This document shows, piece by piece, positions 48,957 through 58,252 of a stretch of DNA of 64,000 nt. How positions within the stretch are numbered: position 1 is the first letter of the stretch; each line of letters opens with the position of its first letter. Position numbers and translations under genes: made by a program. The stretch spans positions 248,001 through 312,000 of the forward strand of contig NZ_JARQTO010000001.1 of NCBI RefSeq assembly GCF_029577735.1, read 5' to 3'. The notes under the pieces were generated by a model, which ran no database searches, was not told the DNA's origin, and saw only the letters and a list, made by a program, of their open reading frames with translations. The stretch is from Exercitatus varius. GTDB taxonomy: Bacteria; Pseudomonadota; Gammaproteobacteria; Enterobacterales; Pasteurellaceae.

Positions 48957-49802
48957 CTAACCGAAATGTTCCAATCCGTACTGATATAAAGCATTTTTCT
49001 TGTAACCGTATAGTTCCGCTACAATTGCCGCCGCTTTTTTTAGCGGTAATTCCCGGCTGATTAACTGCAGCGCTTTCAATGCCTGCCCGTCGAATTCAAT
49101 ATTTTCCGATTTTGGTTTTCCCTCGATAATCAGTACCATTTCGCCTTTGGTTCGATTGGGATCTTCACTTAGCCATTGACGTAACCGACTTATTATGTCT
49201 CCGGAAATAGTTTCCCAGGTTTTCGTAATTTCACGCGCCAATACGGCATAACGTTCCCCGCCGAATACAAATTCTACGTCTTCTAACGTTTCTAAAATGC
49301 GATGTGTGCTTTCATAGAAAATCAAGGTTCGGGATTCTTCCGCCAGGTTTTGTAGTTTATCTCGGCGCGCTTTCGATTTTGCCGGTAAAAAACCTTCAAA
49401 ACAAAAACGATCCGAAGCAATGCCTGACGCGCATAATGCCGTAATTGCCGCGCAGGCGCCGGGTAACGGTACGACCCGGATACCGGCCTGCCGACATTGA
49501 CGCACCACATGAAATCCGGGATCGCTGATTAACGGCGTGCCTGCGTCTGAAATCAAGGCAATGTGAACTCCTTGCTGTAATTTTTCCACCAATAACGCCG
49601 CTTTTTGTTGTTCGTTATGATCGTGTAAGGCAAAAAACGGTTTTTTTATACCGTAATGACTTAATAATAAACCGCTGTGGCGCGTATCTTCCGCCGCAAT
49701 TAGGTCCACTTGGGCAAAAACGTCCAGTGCGCGCCGGGTAATATCTTGTAAATTCCCGATAGGGGTGGCGACAATATATAAAATCCCTGATGAATTATGC
49801 AT
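48957..49802 (-). CDS. rsmI: 16S rRNA (cytidine-1402-2'-O)-methyltransferase
   Basis: A 281-residue SPOUT-unrelated tetrapyrrole-methylase-fold enzyme. The SAM-binding LYIVATPIGNLQDITRRAL, AAEDTRHSGLLL and ISDAGTPLISDPGF are the signatures. It methylates C1402 in the decoding centre with RsmH. It is divergent from lpoA, as in E. coli. Confidence 0.96.
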   Translation of the reverse strand: MHNSSGILYIVATPIGNLQDITRRALDVFAQVDLIAAEDTRHSGLLLSHYGIKKPFFALHDHNEQQKAALLVEKLQQGVHIALISDAGTPLISDPGFHVVRQCRQAGIRVVPLPGACAAITALCASGIASDRFCFEGFLPAKSKARRDKLQNLAEESRTLIFYESTHRILETLEDVEFVFGGERYAVLAREITKTWETISGDIISRLRQWLSEDPNRTKGEMVLIIEGKPKSENIEFDGQALKALQLISRELPLKKAAAIVAELYGYKKNALYQYGLEHFG

Positions 49803-49879
49803 TTTCTCTCTTCTTTTATTTGATTTTAATCGGTGGGCGAAGTAAGATCCGAGTAATTTTTACGACTGACGGAGTTATT

Positions 49880-51604
49880 ATGTCTATTCTATTACAAGGC
49901 GCGAAATTTAAGAAACGTTTAATGCCGCTTTTATTTCCGATGATGCTGGCCGGCTGTACAAATTTCTTCGGTAGCAGCTTTACTAACGTTTTAAAAAACG
50001 ACGCCAATGCCAGTTCCGATTTTTATATGAATAAAATCGAACAAACTCAGGAAATTGAAGACAAACAGACTTATACATTGTTAGCCGCCCGCGTCATGGT
50101 GACTGAAAATAAGGTACCTCAGGCCGAAGCGTTATTGGCCGAGTTAAAAGATTTGACACCGGAACAACAGCTGGATAAATCAATTGTTGAGGCCCATATT
50201 TCAGCGATTAAAAATAAAAATTCACTTGCCGCCGAGCAGTTGAAAGCCATTGATTTGACCAAGCTTAGTGCGTCACAAAAATCCCGTTATTATGAAGTGG
50301 CGGCGCGCATAGCGGAAAATAAACGTGAAATTATTGAAGCCGTAAAAGCCCGTATTCAGAAAGATTACAATTTAACCGACGTTCAAAGAAAACAGGAAAA
50401 TATTGACCGCACTTGGGCGTTATTGCGTTCCGCCAATAAAGGTACGATTAACAATACGTCCGCCGAGGGTAACGTAGCGTTAGCGGGTTGGTTGGCTTTA
50501 GCAAAAGCATATAACGATAACATGAGTCAACCGGCGCAATTAAACAAAGCTTTAGAAGACTGGAAAGCGTCTTATCCGAATCATAGCGCCGCTTATATGT
50601 TGCCGACCGAACTTAGAAGCGTATCGAATTTCCAACAAACTCAATTAAACAAAGTAACTTTATTGTTGCCGTTAAGCGGTGACGCCAGTTTAATTGGTAG
50701 TACGGTTAAAGCCGGGTTTGACGATTCGCGCGGCGCTGATACCAGCATGCAGGTAGAGACTATCGATACTATCGCAACACCGATACAGGATGCCTTGTCT
50801 CAAGCTAAACAAGGAGGCTCGTCCGCAATCGTCGGTCCGTTATTAAAACCTAATGTGGATGCGGTTATTAACAATGCTAGTGCGGTGCAAGGTATGGACG
50901 TATTGGCATTAAATTCGACTCATAACAGCCGTGCGATTAACCAAATGTGCTATTACGGTTTATCACCGGAAGACGAAGCGGAATCCGCAGCGGATAAAAT
51001 GTGGAACGATAATATTCGCGAACCGTTAGTGCTGGTTCCTCAGTCTGATCTGGGACAGCGTACGGCTTCCGCCTTTAATGTACGCTGGCAACAACTTGCT
51101 GCGACGGATGCCAATATCGTGTTCTTCAGATCAACCGATGACGTTTCCGTTGCTTTACAAAGTGGGGCGGCTCAAGCGGCAAAAGCCGTATATGTGGTCG
51201 CTACAGACAGTGAATTGGTGGACATTAAATCAACCATTGATAATGCCAACAAAGGTTTGCAGATTTATGCCAGCTCGCGTAGCAATACATCCAACAGTAC
51301 GCCGGAATATCGTTTACAAATGAACGGTGTGAAATTTAGCGACATTCCGTTCTTTAAAGAATCGGATTCAAGTCAATATCAAAAAATCTTACAAGCCACC
51401 AATGGTGATTATAGTCTGATGCGTTTGTATGCAATGGGTGCGGATGCTTGGTTGTTAATCAACAAATTCAATGAATTACGTCAAGTTCCGGGGTATTCCG
51501 TCAGCGGTTTAACCGGTACCTTGAGTGCAGGCCCGAACTGCAATATCGAACGTAGCATGACGTGGTATCAATACCAGGATGGCAACGTTGTACCGTTAAA
51601 TTAA
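49880..51604 (+). CDS. lpoA: Penicillin-binding protein activator LpoA (lipoprotein)
   Basis: A 574-residue outer-membrane lipoprotein with lipobox L-A-G-C26, an N-terminal TPR-like helical domain (about 30-245) and a C-terminal periplasmic-binding-protein-like domain. It activates PBP1a from the outer membrane. Size is that of H. influenzae LpoA, shorter than in E. coli. ATG 49880 is chosen for its GGAG site and signal peptide; the frame runs further up into rsmI. It leads lpoA-yraN-diaA. Confidence 0.95.
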   Translation: MSILLQGAKFKKRLMPLLFPMMLAGCTNFFGSSFTNVLKNDANASSDFYMNKIEQTQEIEDKQTYTLLAARVMVTENKVPQAEALLAELKDLTPEQQLDKSIVEAHISAIKNKNSLAAEQLKAIDLTKLSASQKSRYYEVAARIAENKREIIEAVKARIQKDYNLTDVQRKQENIDRTWALLRSANKGTINNTSAEGNVALAGWLALAKAYNDNMSQPAQLNKALEDWKASYPNHSAAYMLPTELRSVSNFQQTQLNKVTLLLPLSGDASLIGSTVKAGFDDSRGADTSMQVETIDTIATPIQDALSQAKQGGSSAIVGPLLKPNVDAVINNASAVQGMDVLALNSTHNSRAINQMCYYGLSPEDEAESAADKMWNDNIREPLVLVPQSDLGQRTASAFNVRWQQLAATDANIVFFRSTDDVSVALQSGAAQAAKAVYVVATDSELVDIKSTIDNANKGLQIYASSRSNTSNSTPEYRLQMNGVKFSDIPFFKESDSSQYQKILQATNGDYSLMRLYAMGADAWLLINKFNELRQVPGYSVSGLTGTLSAGPNCNIERSMTWYQYQDGNVVPLN

Positions 51605-51608
51605 TCAG

Positions 51609-51968
51609 ATGTTTAAAACTACCCGTGAAAAAGGGGCGAGCTTTGAGCAACAAGCTCGCCTTTTTTTAGAACAACAAGGTTTGCGTTTTATTGCTGCCAA
51701 TCAGCATTTTAAATGTGGTGAATTAGATCTTATTATGGCTGACGGCGAAACCTATGTCTTTGTGGAAGTCCGTCAGCGTAAAAGCGCATTATTCGGTTCC
51801 GCCGTGGAAAGCGTGGATTGGCGCAAACAGCAAAAATGGTTAGATGCCGCCAGTATGTGGTTGGCTCAATTGAATTTGAGTCTGGAAGATGCCGATTGTC
51901 GTTTCGATTTGGTTGCTTTCGGTCGCACTGTCGCCGATATTGAATGGATTCCCAATTTTTTAGATTAA
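51609..51968 (+). CDS. yraN: YraN family protein (UPF0102, nuclease-like fold)
   Basis: A 119-residue protein with an endonuclease-like fold. Conserved GELDLIMADGETYVFVEVRQRKS carries the D...E-x-R catalytic-type residues. The family's cellular role is not established; it lies 4 nt after lpoA and 4 nt before diaA, as in E. coli. Confidence 0.9.
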   Translation: MFKTTREKGASFEQQARLFLEQQGLRFIAANQHFKCGELDLIMADGETYVFVEVRQRKSALFGSAVESVDWRKQQKWLDAASMWLAQLNLSLEDADCRFDLVAFGRTVADIEWIPNFLD

Positions 51969-51972
51969 TATC

Positions 51973-52557
51973 ATGTTAGAAAAAATTAAGGCGTTGTACG
52001 CCGATAGTATTCAAACGCAAATTTCCGCCTCTGACGCTTTACCGGTTTCAATTCAAAAAGCCGTCAATTTACTGGTTTCTTCTTTATTGCGCGGGAATAA
52101 AATTATTGTGTGCGGGCACGGACGATCTTATGCCAATGCGCAGCTCTTAGTCGCCAATCTGCTTAATCGTTATGAAATGGAGCGCCCGAGTTTTCCTTCG
52201 GTATTATTGAGTTTGGATAGTGCGGTCGGTTCCGCTATCGTTTTGGATAACCAGCTTACCACTCTTTATCAGCGTCAATTTAATGCCGTAGCCCAACAAG
52301 GCGATGTGCTGATTGTGCTTTCACCTGAGGGCAATGAAGACGTTATTTTAGATGTGATGGATTGTGCCTCGACCAAAGATGTGGCAATCATCGCGCTAAC
52401 CGGTATGAATAACGGTTATTTTCAGGGATTGTTAAGCGAAAACGATGTGGAAATTCAAGTACCGGCACAAAAAGAAAGCCGGATTCTGGAAAGTCATCTT
52501 TTCATTATTAATGCGTTATGCGAGTTAATTGATTATTCATTATTTAATCAAAATTAA
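51973..52557 (+). CDS. diaA: DnaA initiator-associating protein DiaA
   Basis: A 194-residue SIS-domain protein that tetramerises, binds DnaA and promotes timely initiation at oriC. It resembles GmhA but follows yraN as diaA does in E. coli. The SIS signature is at IIVCGHGRSYANAQLLVANLL (split) and VLIVLSPEGNEDVILD. A catalytic sedoheptulose isomerase role is unlikely from context. Confidence 0.9.
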   Translation: MLEKIKALYADSIQTQISASDALPVSIQKAVNLLVSSLLRGNKIIVCGHGRSYANAQLLVANLLNRYEMERPSFPSVLLSLDSAVGSAIVLDNQLTTLYQRQFNAVAQQGDVLIVLSPEGNEDVILDVMDCASTKDVAIIALTGMNNGYFQGLLSENDVEIQVPAQKESRILESHLFIINALCELIDYSLFNQN

Positions 52558-52574
52558 CTAAAAATTGACCGCAC

Positions 52575-52603
52575 TTGAAATTTGGGGTATTCATCCCTAT
52601 TTA
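52575..52603 (+). promoter_or_regulatory. Sigma32 (heat-shock) promoter of rlmE-ftsH
   Basis: CTTGAAA (52575-52581), a 14-bp spacer and CCCTATTT (52596-52603) match the heat-shock consensus CTTGAAA / CCCCATNT with one deviation. The first C-T-T is the end of a USS (ACCGCACTT, ends 52577). The rlmE start is 34 nt downstream. Confidence 0.75.
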
Positions 52604-52637
52604 GCAACTAATCATTTTAAAATTTGCAGATTACTTT

Positions 52638-53264
52638 ATGGGAAGAAAACGTTCGGCGAGTTCGAGCCGTTGGTTAAACGAACATTTTAAAGATCCTTTT
52701 GTCCAAAAAGCGCATAAACAAAAACTGCGTTCACGAGCTTACTTTAAACTGGATGAAATTCAACATACGGATCGTTTGTTCAAACCGGGGATGACGGTGG
52801 TCGATCTTGGCGCCGCACCGGGTGGCTGGTCGCAATATGCCGTTACTCAAATAGGTTCAAAAGGAAAGATTATTGCCTGCGATATTTTAGAAATGGATCC
52901 GATTGTGGGCGTGGATTTTCTGCAAGGTGATTTCCGCGATGAAAACGTGCTTGCCGCTTTGCTGGAACGTGTTGGTGAAGCAAAAGTCGATGTCGTGATG
53001 TCAGACATGGCCCCAAACTTCAGCGGCATGCCTTCGGTAGATATTCCGCGAGCTATGTATTTAGTCGAATTGGCTTTGGATATGTGTAAACAGGTTCTCG
53101 CCGATAACGGCAGTTTTGTGGTAAAAGTCTTTCAGGGGGAAGGATTTGATGAATATTTGCGTGAAATCCGCTCTCTGTTTAAAGTTGTAAAAGTGCGGAA
53201 ACCGGAAGCGTCCCGCGGACGTTCCCGAGAAGTCTATATAGTGGCAACAGGTTATAAATATTAA
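52638..53264 (+). CDS. rlmE: 23S rRNA (uridine-2552-2'-O)-methyltransferase RlmE (FtsJ/RrmJ)
   Basis: A 208-residue heat-shock methyltransferase of the 50S A-loop. The SAM site VVDLGAAPGGWSQYA and the catalytic K-D-K-E set (RAYFKLDEI, DMAPNFSG, VVKVFQG) are present. It precedes ftsH as in E. coli and carries a sigma32-type promoter. Confidence 0.97.
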   Translation: MGRKRSASSSRWLNEHFKDPFVQKAHKQKLRSRAYFKLDEIQHTDRLFKPGMTVVDLGAAPGGWSQYAVTQIGSKGKIIACDILEMDPIVGVDFLQGDFRDENVLAALLERVGEAKVDVVMSDMAPNFSGMPSVDIPRAMYLVELALDMCKQVLADNGSFVVKVFQGEGFDEYLREIRSLFKVVKVRKPEASRGRSREVYIVATGYKY

Positions 53265-53346
53265 TTATTACATTGATTATTTTATTCCTTGCCTAAATTC
53301 GTGTAAGCTATTAACAAATTTTTAACTAACTATATGGGGTAAAACC

Positions 53347-55287
53347 TTGAACGATATGGTCAAAAACCTTGTCCTGTGGGTTGTTGTCGCCGTGATTATG
53401 ATGACAGCATACCAAGGATTTAACTCGGATTCGAGTAATCGGATTGATTACACGACATTTATGACGGATGTGGAAAACCAGCAGGTTGCCCAAACTAAAT
53501 TTAATGAAATCGGTGAAATTTTTGTTACCAAAAAAGACGGTTCCAAATATACCACCGTATTACCGACACCGTTAGAAGATCGCCAATTGCTCAACGACTT
53601 ATTAAAACAAAAAGTAAAAGTAGACGGTGCATTACCTGAACAACGCGGTTTCTTGTCACAGTTGTTTATTTCCTGGTTCCCGATGTTGTTCCTTGTCGGG
53701 GTATGGTTCTTCTTTATGCGTCAAATGCAGGGCGGTGGCGGCAAAGCAATGAGCTTTGGGAAAAGCCGTGCAAAAATGTTAACCAAGGACCAAATTAAAG
53801 TTACTTTTGCTGATGTTGCCGGTTGCGATGAAGCAAAAGAGGAAGTAGGCGAAATTGTTGAATTTTTACGGGATCCGGGTAAATTTCAGAAATTGGGCGG
53901 TAAAATTCCGAAAGGTATTTTAATGGTCGGTCCTCCGGGAACGGGTAAAACCTTAATTGCCAAAGCGATTGCCGGTGAAGCTAAAGTGCCGTTTTTCACG
54001 ATTTCCGGTTCGGATTTTGTTGAAATGTTCGTCGGTGTAGGGGCTTCCCGTGTACGCGATATGTTCGAACAGGCCAAGAAAAATGCACCTTGTTTAATTT
54101 TTATCGATGAAATCGATGCCGTCGGTCGTCAACGGGGAGCCGGTTTAGGCGGCGGACATGATGAGCGCGAACAAACTTTAAACCAAATGCTGGTTGAAAT
54201 GGACGGTTTTGAAGGTAAAGAAGGCGTTATTGTGATTGCGGCGACCAACCGTCCGGACGTTTTGGATCCCGCATTAACGCGCCCGGGGCGTTTCGACCGT
54301 CAGGTGACCGTGGGTTTACCGGATGTACGCGGCCGCGAACAAATTTTAAAAGTACACATGCGTAAAGTACCGATTGGCGATGATGTCGATGCTATGACAT
54401 TAGCGCGCGGCACGCCGGGTTATTCCGGTGCGGATTTGGCGAACCTGGTGAACGAAGCCGCATTATTTGCGGCACGTACAAATAAACGTGTCGTTACCAT
54501 GCTGGAATTTGAAAAAGCCAAAGATAAAATCAACATGGGACCTGAACGTCGTTCAATGATTATGACGGACAAGCAAAAAGAAAGTACGGCGTATCATGAA
54601 GCGGGCCACGCTATTGTAGGTTATCTCGTACCGGAACATGATCCGGTGCATAAAGTCACGATTATTCCGCGCGGACGAGCTTTAGGCGTAACTTTCTTTT
54701 TACCGGAAGGTGATCAAATCAGTATCAGCCAAAAGCAACTGGAAAGTAAGCTTTCGACTTTGTATGCGGGTCGCCTGGCGGAAGAATTAATTTACGGTGA
54801 AGAAAATATTTCCACCGGTGCGTCAAATGACATTAAAGTGGCAACCAATATCGCACGTAATATGGTGACTCAGTGGGGCTTCTCCGACAAGCTTGGTCCG
54901 ATTCTTTATGCCGAAGATGAAGGCGAAGTGTTTTTAGGTCGTTCCATGGCAAAAGCCAAACACATGTCCGATGAAACCGCGCATGTGATTGACGAAGAAG
55001 TCCGCGCCGTGGTGACGCGCAACTATGAACGCGCAAGACAGCTGTTAATTGATAATATGGATATTCTTCATGCGATGAAAGATGCGCTGGTGAAGTATGA
55101 AACCATCGAAGAAGATCAGATTAAACAATTAATGAACCGTAAACCGGTTACGCCGCCAGAGGGTTGGAACGAATCTTCTCGCAATCCTCACGTGACCGAA
55201 GCGGAAACGGAAGATCATAATGCTGAAAGTGCGGTCAAAAAAAGCGATGAATTTGAGAATTCGGATTCAGACAACAAATCGGCATAA
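53347..55287 (+). CDS. ftsH: ATP-dependent zinc metalloprotease FtsH
   Basis: A 646-residue inner-membrane AAA+ protease with two N-terminal spans (about 8-24 and 100-122), Walker A GPPGTGKT, Walker B FIDEIDAVG and the zinc motif HEAGH. It degrades LpxC, sigma32 and unassembled membrane proteins. The start is TTG at 53347 (MNDMVKNLVLW aligns with the E. coli long form MSDMAKNLILW), with GGGG 8 nt upstream; ATG 53356 is the alternative. Confidence 0.97.
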   Translation: MNDMVKNLVLWVVVAVIMMTAYQGFNSDSSNRIDYTTFMTDVENQQVAQTKFNEIGEIFVTKKDGSKYTTVLPTPLEDRQLLNDLLKQKVKVDGALPEQRGFLSQLFISWFPMLFLVGVWFFFMRQMQGGGGKAMSFGKSRAKMLTKDQIKVTFADVAGCDEAKEEVGEIVEFLRDPGKFQKLGGKIPKGILMVGPPGTGKTLIAKAIAGEAKVPFFTISGSDFVEMFVGVGASRVRDMFEQAKKNAPCLIFIDEIDAVGRQRGAGLGGGHDEREQTLNQMLVEMDGFEGKEGVIVIAATNRPDVLDPALTRPGRFDRQVTVGLPDVRGREQILKVHMRKVPIGDDVDAMTLARGTPGYSGADLANLVNEAALFAARTNKRVVTMLEFEKAKDKINMGPERRSMIMTDKQKESTAYHEAGHAIVGYLVPEHDPVHKVTIIPRGRALGVTFFLPEGDQISISQKQLESKLSTLYAGRLAEELIYGEENISTGASNDIKVATNIARNMVTQWGFSDKLGPILYAEDEGEVFLGRSMAKAKHMSDETAHVIDEEVRAVVTRNYERARQLLIDNMDILHAMKDALVKYETIEEDQIKQLMNRKPVTPPEGWNESSRNPHVTEAETEDHNAESAVKKSDEFENSDSDNKSA

Positions 55288-55310
55288 ATAAGAAACGACA
55301 GGATAAATCA

Positions 55311-55338
55311 GAAAGGGAGTGAAAGCTCCCTTCTTTTT
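55311..55338 (+). terminator. Terminator of rlmE-ftsH
   Basis: AAGGGAG (55313-55319) with CTCCCTT (55326-55332), then a T-run. Confidence 0.82.
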
Positions 55339-55386
55339 CGCTATAATCACGCCGATTTTATAATTGAAAAGAATTTAGGATTATTT

Positions 55387-55683
55387 ATGATATTAACAAC
55401 CAAACAAAAACAATACCTGAAAGGCTTGGCGCATCATTTGAATCCGGTCGTCATGCTGGGCGGAAACGGGTTAACGGAAGGAGTGTTGGCGGAAATCGAC
55501 AATGCGTTAAATCACCACGAATTAATTAAAGTGAAAGTGGCGGGCGCGGATCGCGATACAAAACAGTTGATTATTAATGCGATTGTACGTGAGACTCATG
55601 CGGCAGAGGTGCAAACTATCGGGCATGTTCTGGTGCTTTATCGTCCGAGTGATGAACCTAAAATTCTATTGCCTCGTAAATAA
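55387..55683 (+). CDS. yhbY: Ribosome-assembly RNA-binding protein YhbY (CRM domain)
   Basis: A 98-residue protein of a single CRM domain; the KGLAHHLNPVVMLGGNGLT start contains the GGNG loop typical of this RNA-binding fold. It associates with pre-50S particles. It is convergent with greA here; greA and yhbY are neighbours in E. coli also. Confidence 0.95.
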   Translation: MILTTKQKQYLKGLAHHLNPVVMLGGNGLTEGVLAEIDNALNHHELIKVKVAGADRDTKQLIINAIVRETHAAEVQTIGHVLVLYRPSDEPKILLPRK

Positions 55684-55696
55684 TTCAATTCATATA

Positions 55697-55734
55697 AATC
55701 AAAACGGCGAGTATTTTTACTCGCCGTTTTGATT
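55697..55734. terminator. Bidirectional terminator yhbY/greA
   Basis: A 17-bp perfect stem (55697-55713 with 55718-55734) with a TTTT loop, ending in A/T tracts on both sides. Confidence 0.92.
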
Positions 55735-56209
55735 AAATATAATTCACCTCAATAATATCGAATTCTACCGTACCGCCCGGGGTTACAATGTTCACCGTAT
55801 CGTCCACCTCCTTTCCGACCAAACCGCGTGCAATGGGGGAATTCACCGAAATTAAACCGGCTTTGATATCGGCTTCATCATCGCCGACGATTCGGTAAGT
55901 TACTTCCTCATCCGTATCCACATTCACTAATACTACGGTGGAACCGAAAATGACTTTGCCGTTATTGGGTATTTTGGTGACATCGATAATTTGACTGTTT
56001 GACAGTTTACTTTCGATTTCCTGAATACGACCTTCACAAAAACCTTGTTGTTCGCGAGCGGCGTGGTATTCGGCATTTTCTTTTAAATCGCCGTGTTCGC
56101 GGGCCTCGGCGATAGCTTTAATAATTTCAGGACGACGAGTATTCTTCAAAAAGTTCAATTCTTCACGTAATTGTTCCGCACCGCGGACAGTCATGGGAAT
56201 TTGTTTCAT
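55733..56209 (-). CDS. greA: Transcription elongation factor GreA
   Basis: A 158-residue factor that rescues backtracked RNA polymerase by RNA cleavage. The N-terminal coiled-coil (LREELNFLKNTRRPEI, EHGDLKENAEYHAAREQQ) carries the catalytic acidic tip, and the FKBP-like C-domain contains VNSPIARGLVGK. The ATG at 56209 is chosen to match E. coli GreA in length (158); the longer frame has no site. Confidence 0.97.
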   Translation of the reverse strand: MKQIPMTVRGAEQLREELNFLKNTRRPEIIKAIAEAREHGDLKENAEYHAAREQQGFCEGRIQEIESKLSNSQIIDVTKIPNNGKVIFGSTVVLVNVDTDEEVTYRIVGDDEADIKAGLISVNSPIARGLVGKEVDDTVNIVTPGGTVEFDIIEVNYI

Positions 56210-56375
56210 TGCGATTTCTTTCCTTTTTAAGGTAAAACAAAACCACGACATTGCATGACAATGCCGCAGTAGATCAAAATAATAAGATGAAATTGAGAAA
56301 ATTTATTTACTCAATTTGATTCGGGGTCTATTATTGTTCGCCTGAAAAAAAATAGCAACAGTCTCCTTTTTGAAT

Positions 56376-57803
56376 ATGTTTGGTTTTACAAAAAAATTTC
56401 TTATTTCAACACTCTTTTTTATCGGTACGGCCTCAGCCCAAGTGGATGTGCAAGCGTTAAGCAAGGAACTGCCGCAAGGCGCCAGTTTAGGATTTGTGGC
56501 CAAGAATCTGCACAGCGGCGAAATTATTGCGGATTACAACGCATCGACCTTCATGTTGCCCGCAAGCACTCAAAAAACCTTCACCGCATTGGCGGCGAAA
56601 CTGGTTTTGGGCGACCAATTCCAATTCACCACCAGTTTACTTAGCAACAGCGAAGTTCAAAACGGTGCTTTGACAGGCGATTTAATTGTGAAATTTACCG
56701 GTGATCCGGATTTAACCACAGGGCAACTTTACAATCTATTAGCTCGACTGAAAAAACACAATATCGATAAAATTAATGGCGATTTGATTTTGGATACTTC
56801 GGTATTTGCCAGCCACGATCGCGGTTCCGGTTGGATCTGGAACGATTTGGTCATGTGTTTTAATTCTCCGCCTGCCGCTGCAAATTTGGATAACAACTGC
56901 TTTTATGTGGATTTAGATGCGAATCAGCCTGTAGGTGAGAATGTCAAATTCAATGTACCATCTCAATATCCGATTCAAGTATTCGGACAGGTTAAAGTGG
57001 TCAATGCCAACGAAGCGCCTTATTGCCAGCTGGACGCTGTCGTACATGATAATAACCGTTATCAGATAAAAGGCTGTATTGCCCGCCAAAGTAAACCGTT
57101 CGGGCTGAGTTTTGCGGTGCAAGATCCGGATGCTTACGCCGCCGCAATCGTGCAACGTCAATTGAAACAACTCGGTATTCAGTTTTCCGGACAGGTAAAA
57201 ATACCGCACCAGCCGCAAACCGGTACGATTTTGGCGCAACATCTGTCTAAACCTTTACCGGATTTGTTGAAAAAAATGATGAAGAAATCCGATAACCAAA
57301 TTGCGGATGCGTTATTTCGTACCGCAGCGTATGAAACTTTTAAACGTCCGGCCTCTTTCCAATTAGGCGCCATGGCGTTGAAACGCGTGTTATCCGGTCA
57401 GGCAGGTATTAATTTCGGTCATTCCATTGTGGCGGACGGTTCCGGTTTATCCCGTCACAATCTGATTGATCCCAATACGATGCTGCAGGCTTTAGAATAT
57501 ATGGCAAAAAACGAGGATAAGTTGCATTTGCTGGAAACGTTTCCTATTGCCGGCGTAGACGGAACAATCAGCGGGCGCGGCGGTCTCATTCAGGCGCCGT
57601 TAGTCAAAAACGTGCTGGCGAAAACCGGTTCGTTGAAAGGCGTGTATAATCTGGCGGGATTTATGACCAATGCACGGGGTGAGAAAATTGCTTTTGTTCA
57701 GTTTATTAACGGTTATTCTACCGGCGAATTGGAAAATAAAACCAAACGCGCACCACTCGTCAGTTTTGAGAACAAACTTTACAACGCGCTTTACGCCGAA
57801 TAA
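56376..57803 (+). CDS. dacB: D-alanyl-D-alanine carboxypeptidase/endopeptidase PBP4
   Basis: A 475-residue periplasmic penicillin-binding protein with a signal peptide (cleavage near A21). Catalytic motifs: S64-T-Q-K67 (PASTQKTF), SDN (KKSDNQIADAL) and KTG (LAKTGSLKGV). It trims and hydrolyses peptidoglycan cross-links. ATG 56376 is used; the frame begins two codons earlier at a TTG. Confidence 0.95.
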   Translation: MFGFTKKFLISTLFFIGTASAQVDVQALSKELPQGASLGFVAKNLHSGEIIADYNASTFMLPASTQKTFTALAAKLVLGDQFQFTTSLLSNSEVQNGALTGDLIVKFTGDPDLTTGQLYNLLARLKKHNIDKINGDLILDTSVFASHDRGSGWIWNDLVMCFNSPPAAANLDNNCFYVDLDANQPVGENVKFNVPSQYPIQVFGQVKVVNANEAPYCQLDAVVHDNNRYQIKGCIARQSKPFGLSFAVQDPDAYAAAIVQRQLKQLGIQFSGQVKIPHQPQTGTILAQHLSKPLPDLLKKMMKKSDNQIADALFRTAAYETFKRPASFQLGAMALKRVLSGQAGINFGHSIVADGSGLSRHNLIDPNTMLQALEYMAKNEDKLHLLETFPIAGVDGTISGRGGLIQAPLVKNVLAKTGSLKGVYNLAGFMTNARGEKIAFVQFINGYSTGELENKTKRAPLVSFENKLYNALYAE

Positions 57804-57834
57804 CCGATAACGCTGAAATAGCGGCGTCACCGAT

Positions 57835-57865
57835 AAAAGTGCGGTCGATTTTGACCGCATTTTTT
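57835..57865. terminator. USS-pair terminator between dacB and the lipoprotein gene
   Basis: TGCGGTC (57840-57846) with GACCGCA (57853-57859), extended by a G-U and A/T pairs; T-run on the plus strand, between convergent genes. Confidence 0.78.
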
Positions 57866-57884
57866 TATTGTTTATTTATCTGGG

Positions 57885-58157
57885 TCAACGGTAATAGATA
57901 TCCCGACGTTCCCGTTCTTCCCGATCGGAGCGACGTTCGGCTTTATGCACTTGCTCATTTGCCCGACGTCTTGCCTCCGCGGCGCGTCGTTCCGGGCCGT
58001 AGTAATCTCTGCGGGAATCTCTGTCTCGCGGATCATAATCTCTGTCATAACGCGCCCGTTCATGATATCCGTCACCATAATAACCGCCGTCTATGATACA
58101 GGCGGTTAACGACAAGGTTAAAACCGAAAGTGCGGTCAAAAAAAGTAATTTTTTCAT
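57885..58157 (-). CDS. Small arginine-rich lipoprotein
   Basis: A 90-residue protein with a lipoprotein signal (lipobox L-T-A-C20) and a highly charged tail rich in Arg, Glu and Tyr (GYYGDGYHERARYDRDYD, then RRAAEARRRANEQ). No family is recognised. The mature part looks disordered and may bind peptidoglycan or LPS at the envelope. A USS forms part of the signal-peptide codons. Confidence 0.7.
   Translation of the reverse strand: MKKLLFLTALSVLTLSLTACIIDGGYYGDGYHERARYDRDYDPRDRDSRRDYYGPERRAAEARRRANEQVHKAERRSDREERERRDIYYR
58128..58136 (-). repeat. USS inside the lipoprotein signal-peptide codons
   Basis: AAGTGCGGT; on the coding strand TTG-ACC-GCA-CTT gives Leu-Thr-Ala-Leu, the same peptide as in the dsbC signal. 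Confidence 0.9.
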
Positions 58158-58252
58158 AATGTTACCCCTGAAATAAAAATCATGTAGGCGAAAAACTTTC
58201 CTCCTACGTTGCTATTAGACTAAAAAGAATTTAAAAAATTCTGAAGCGGTTT

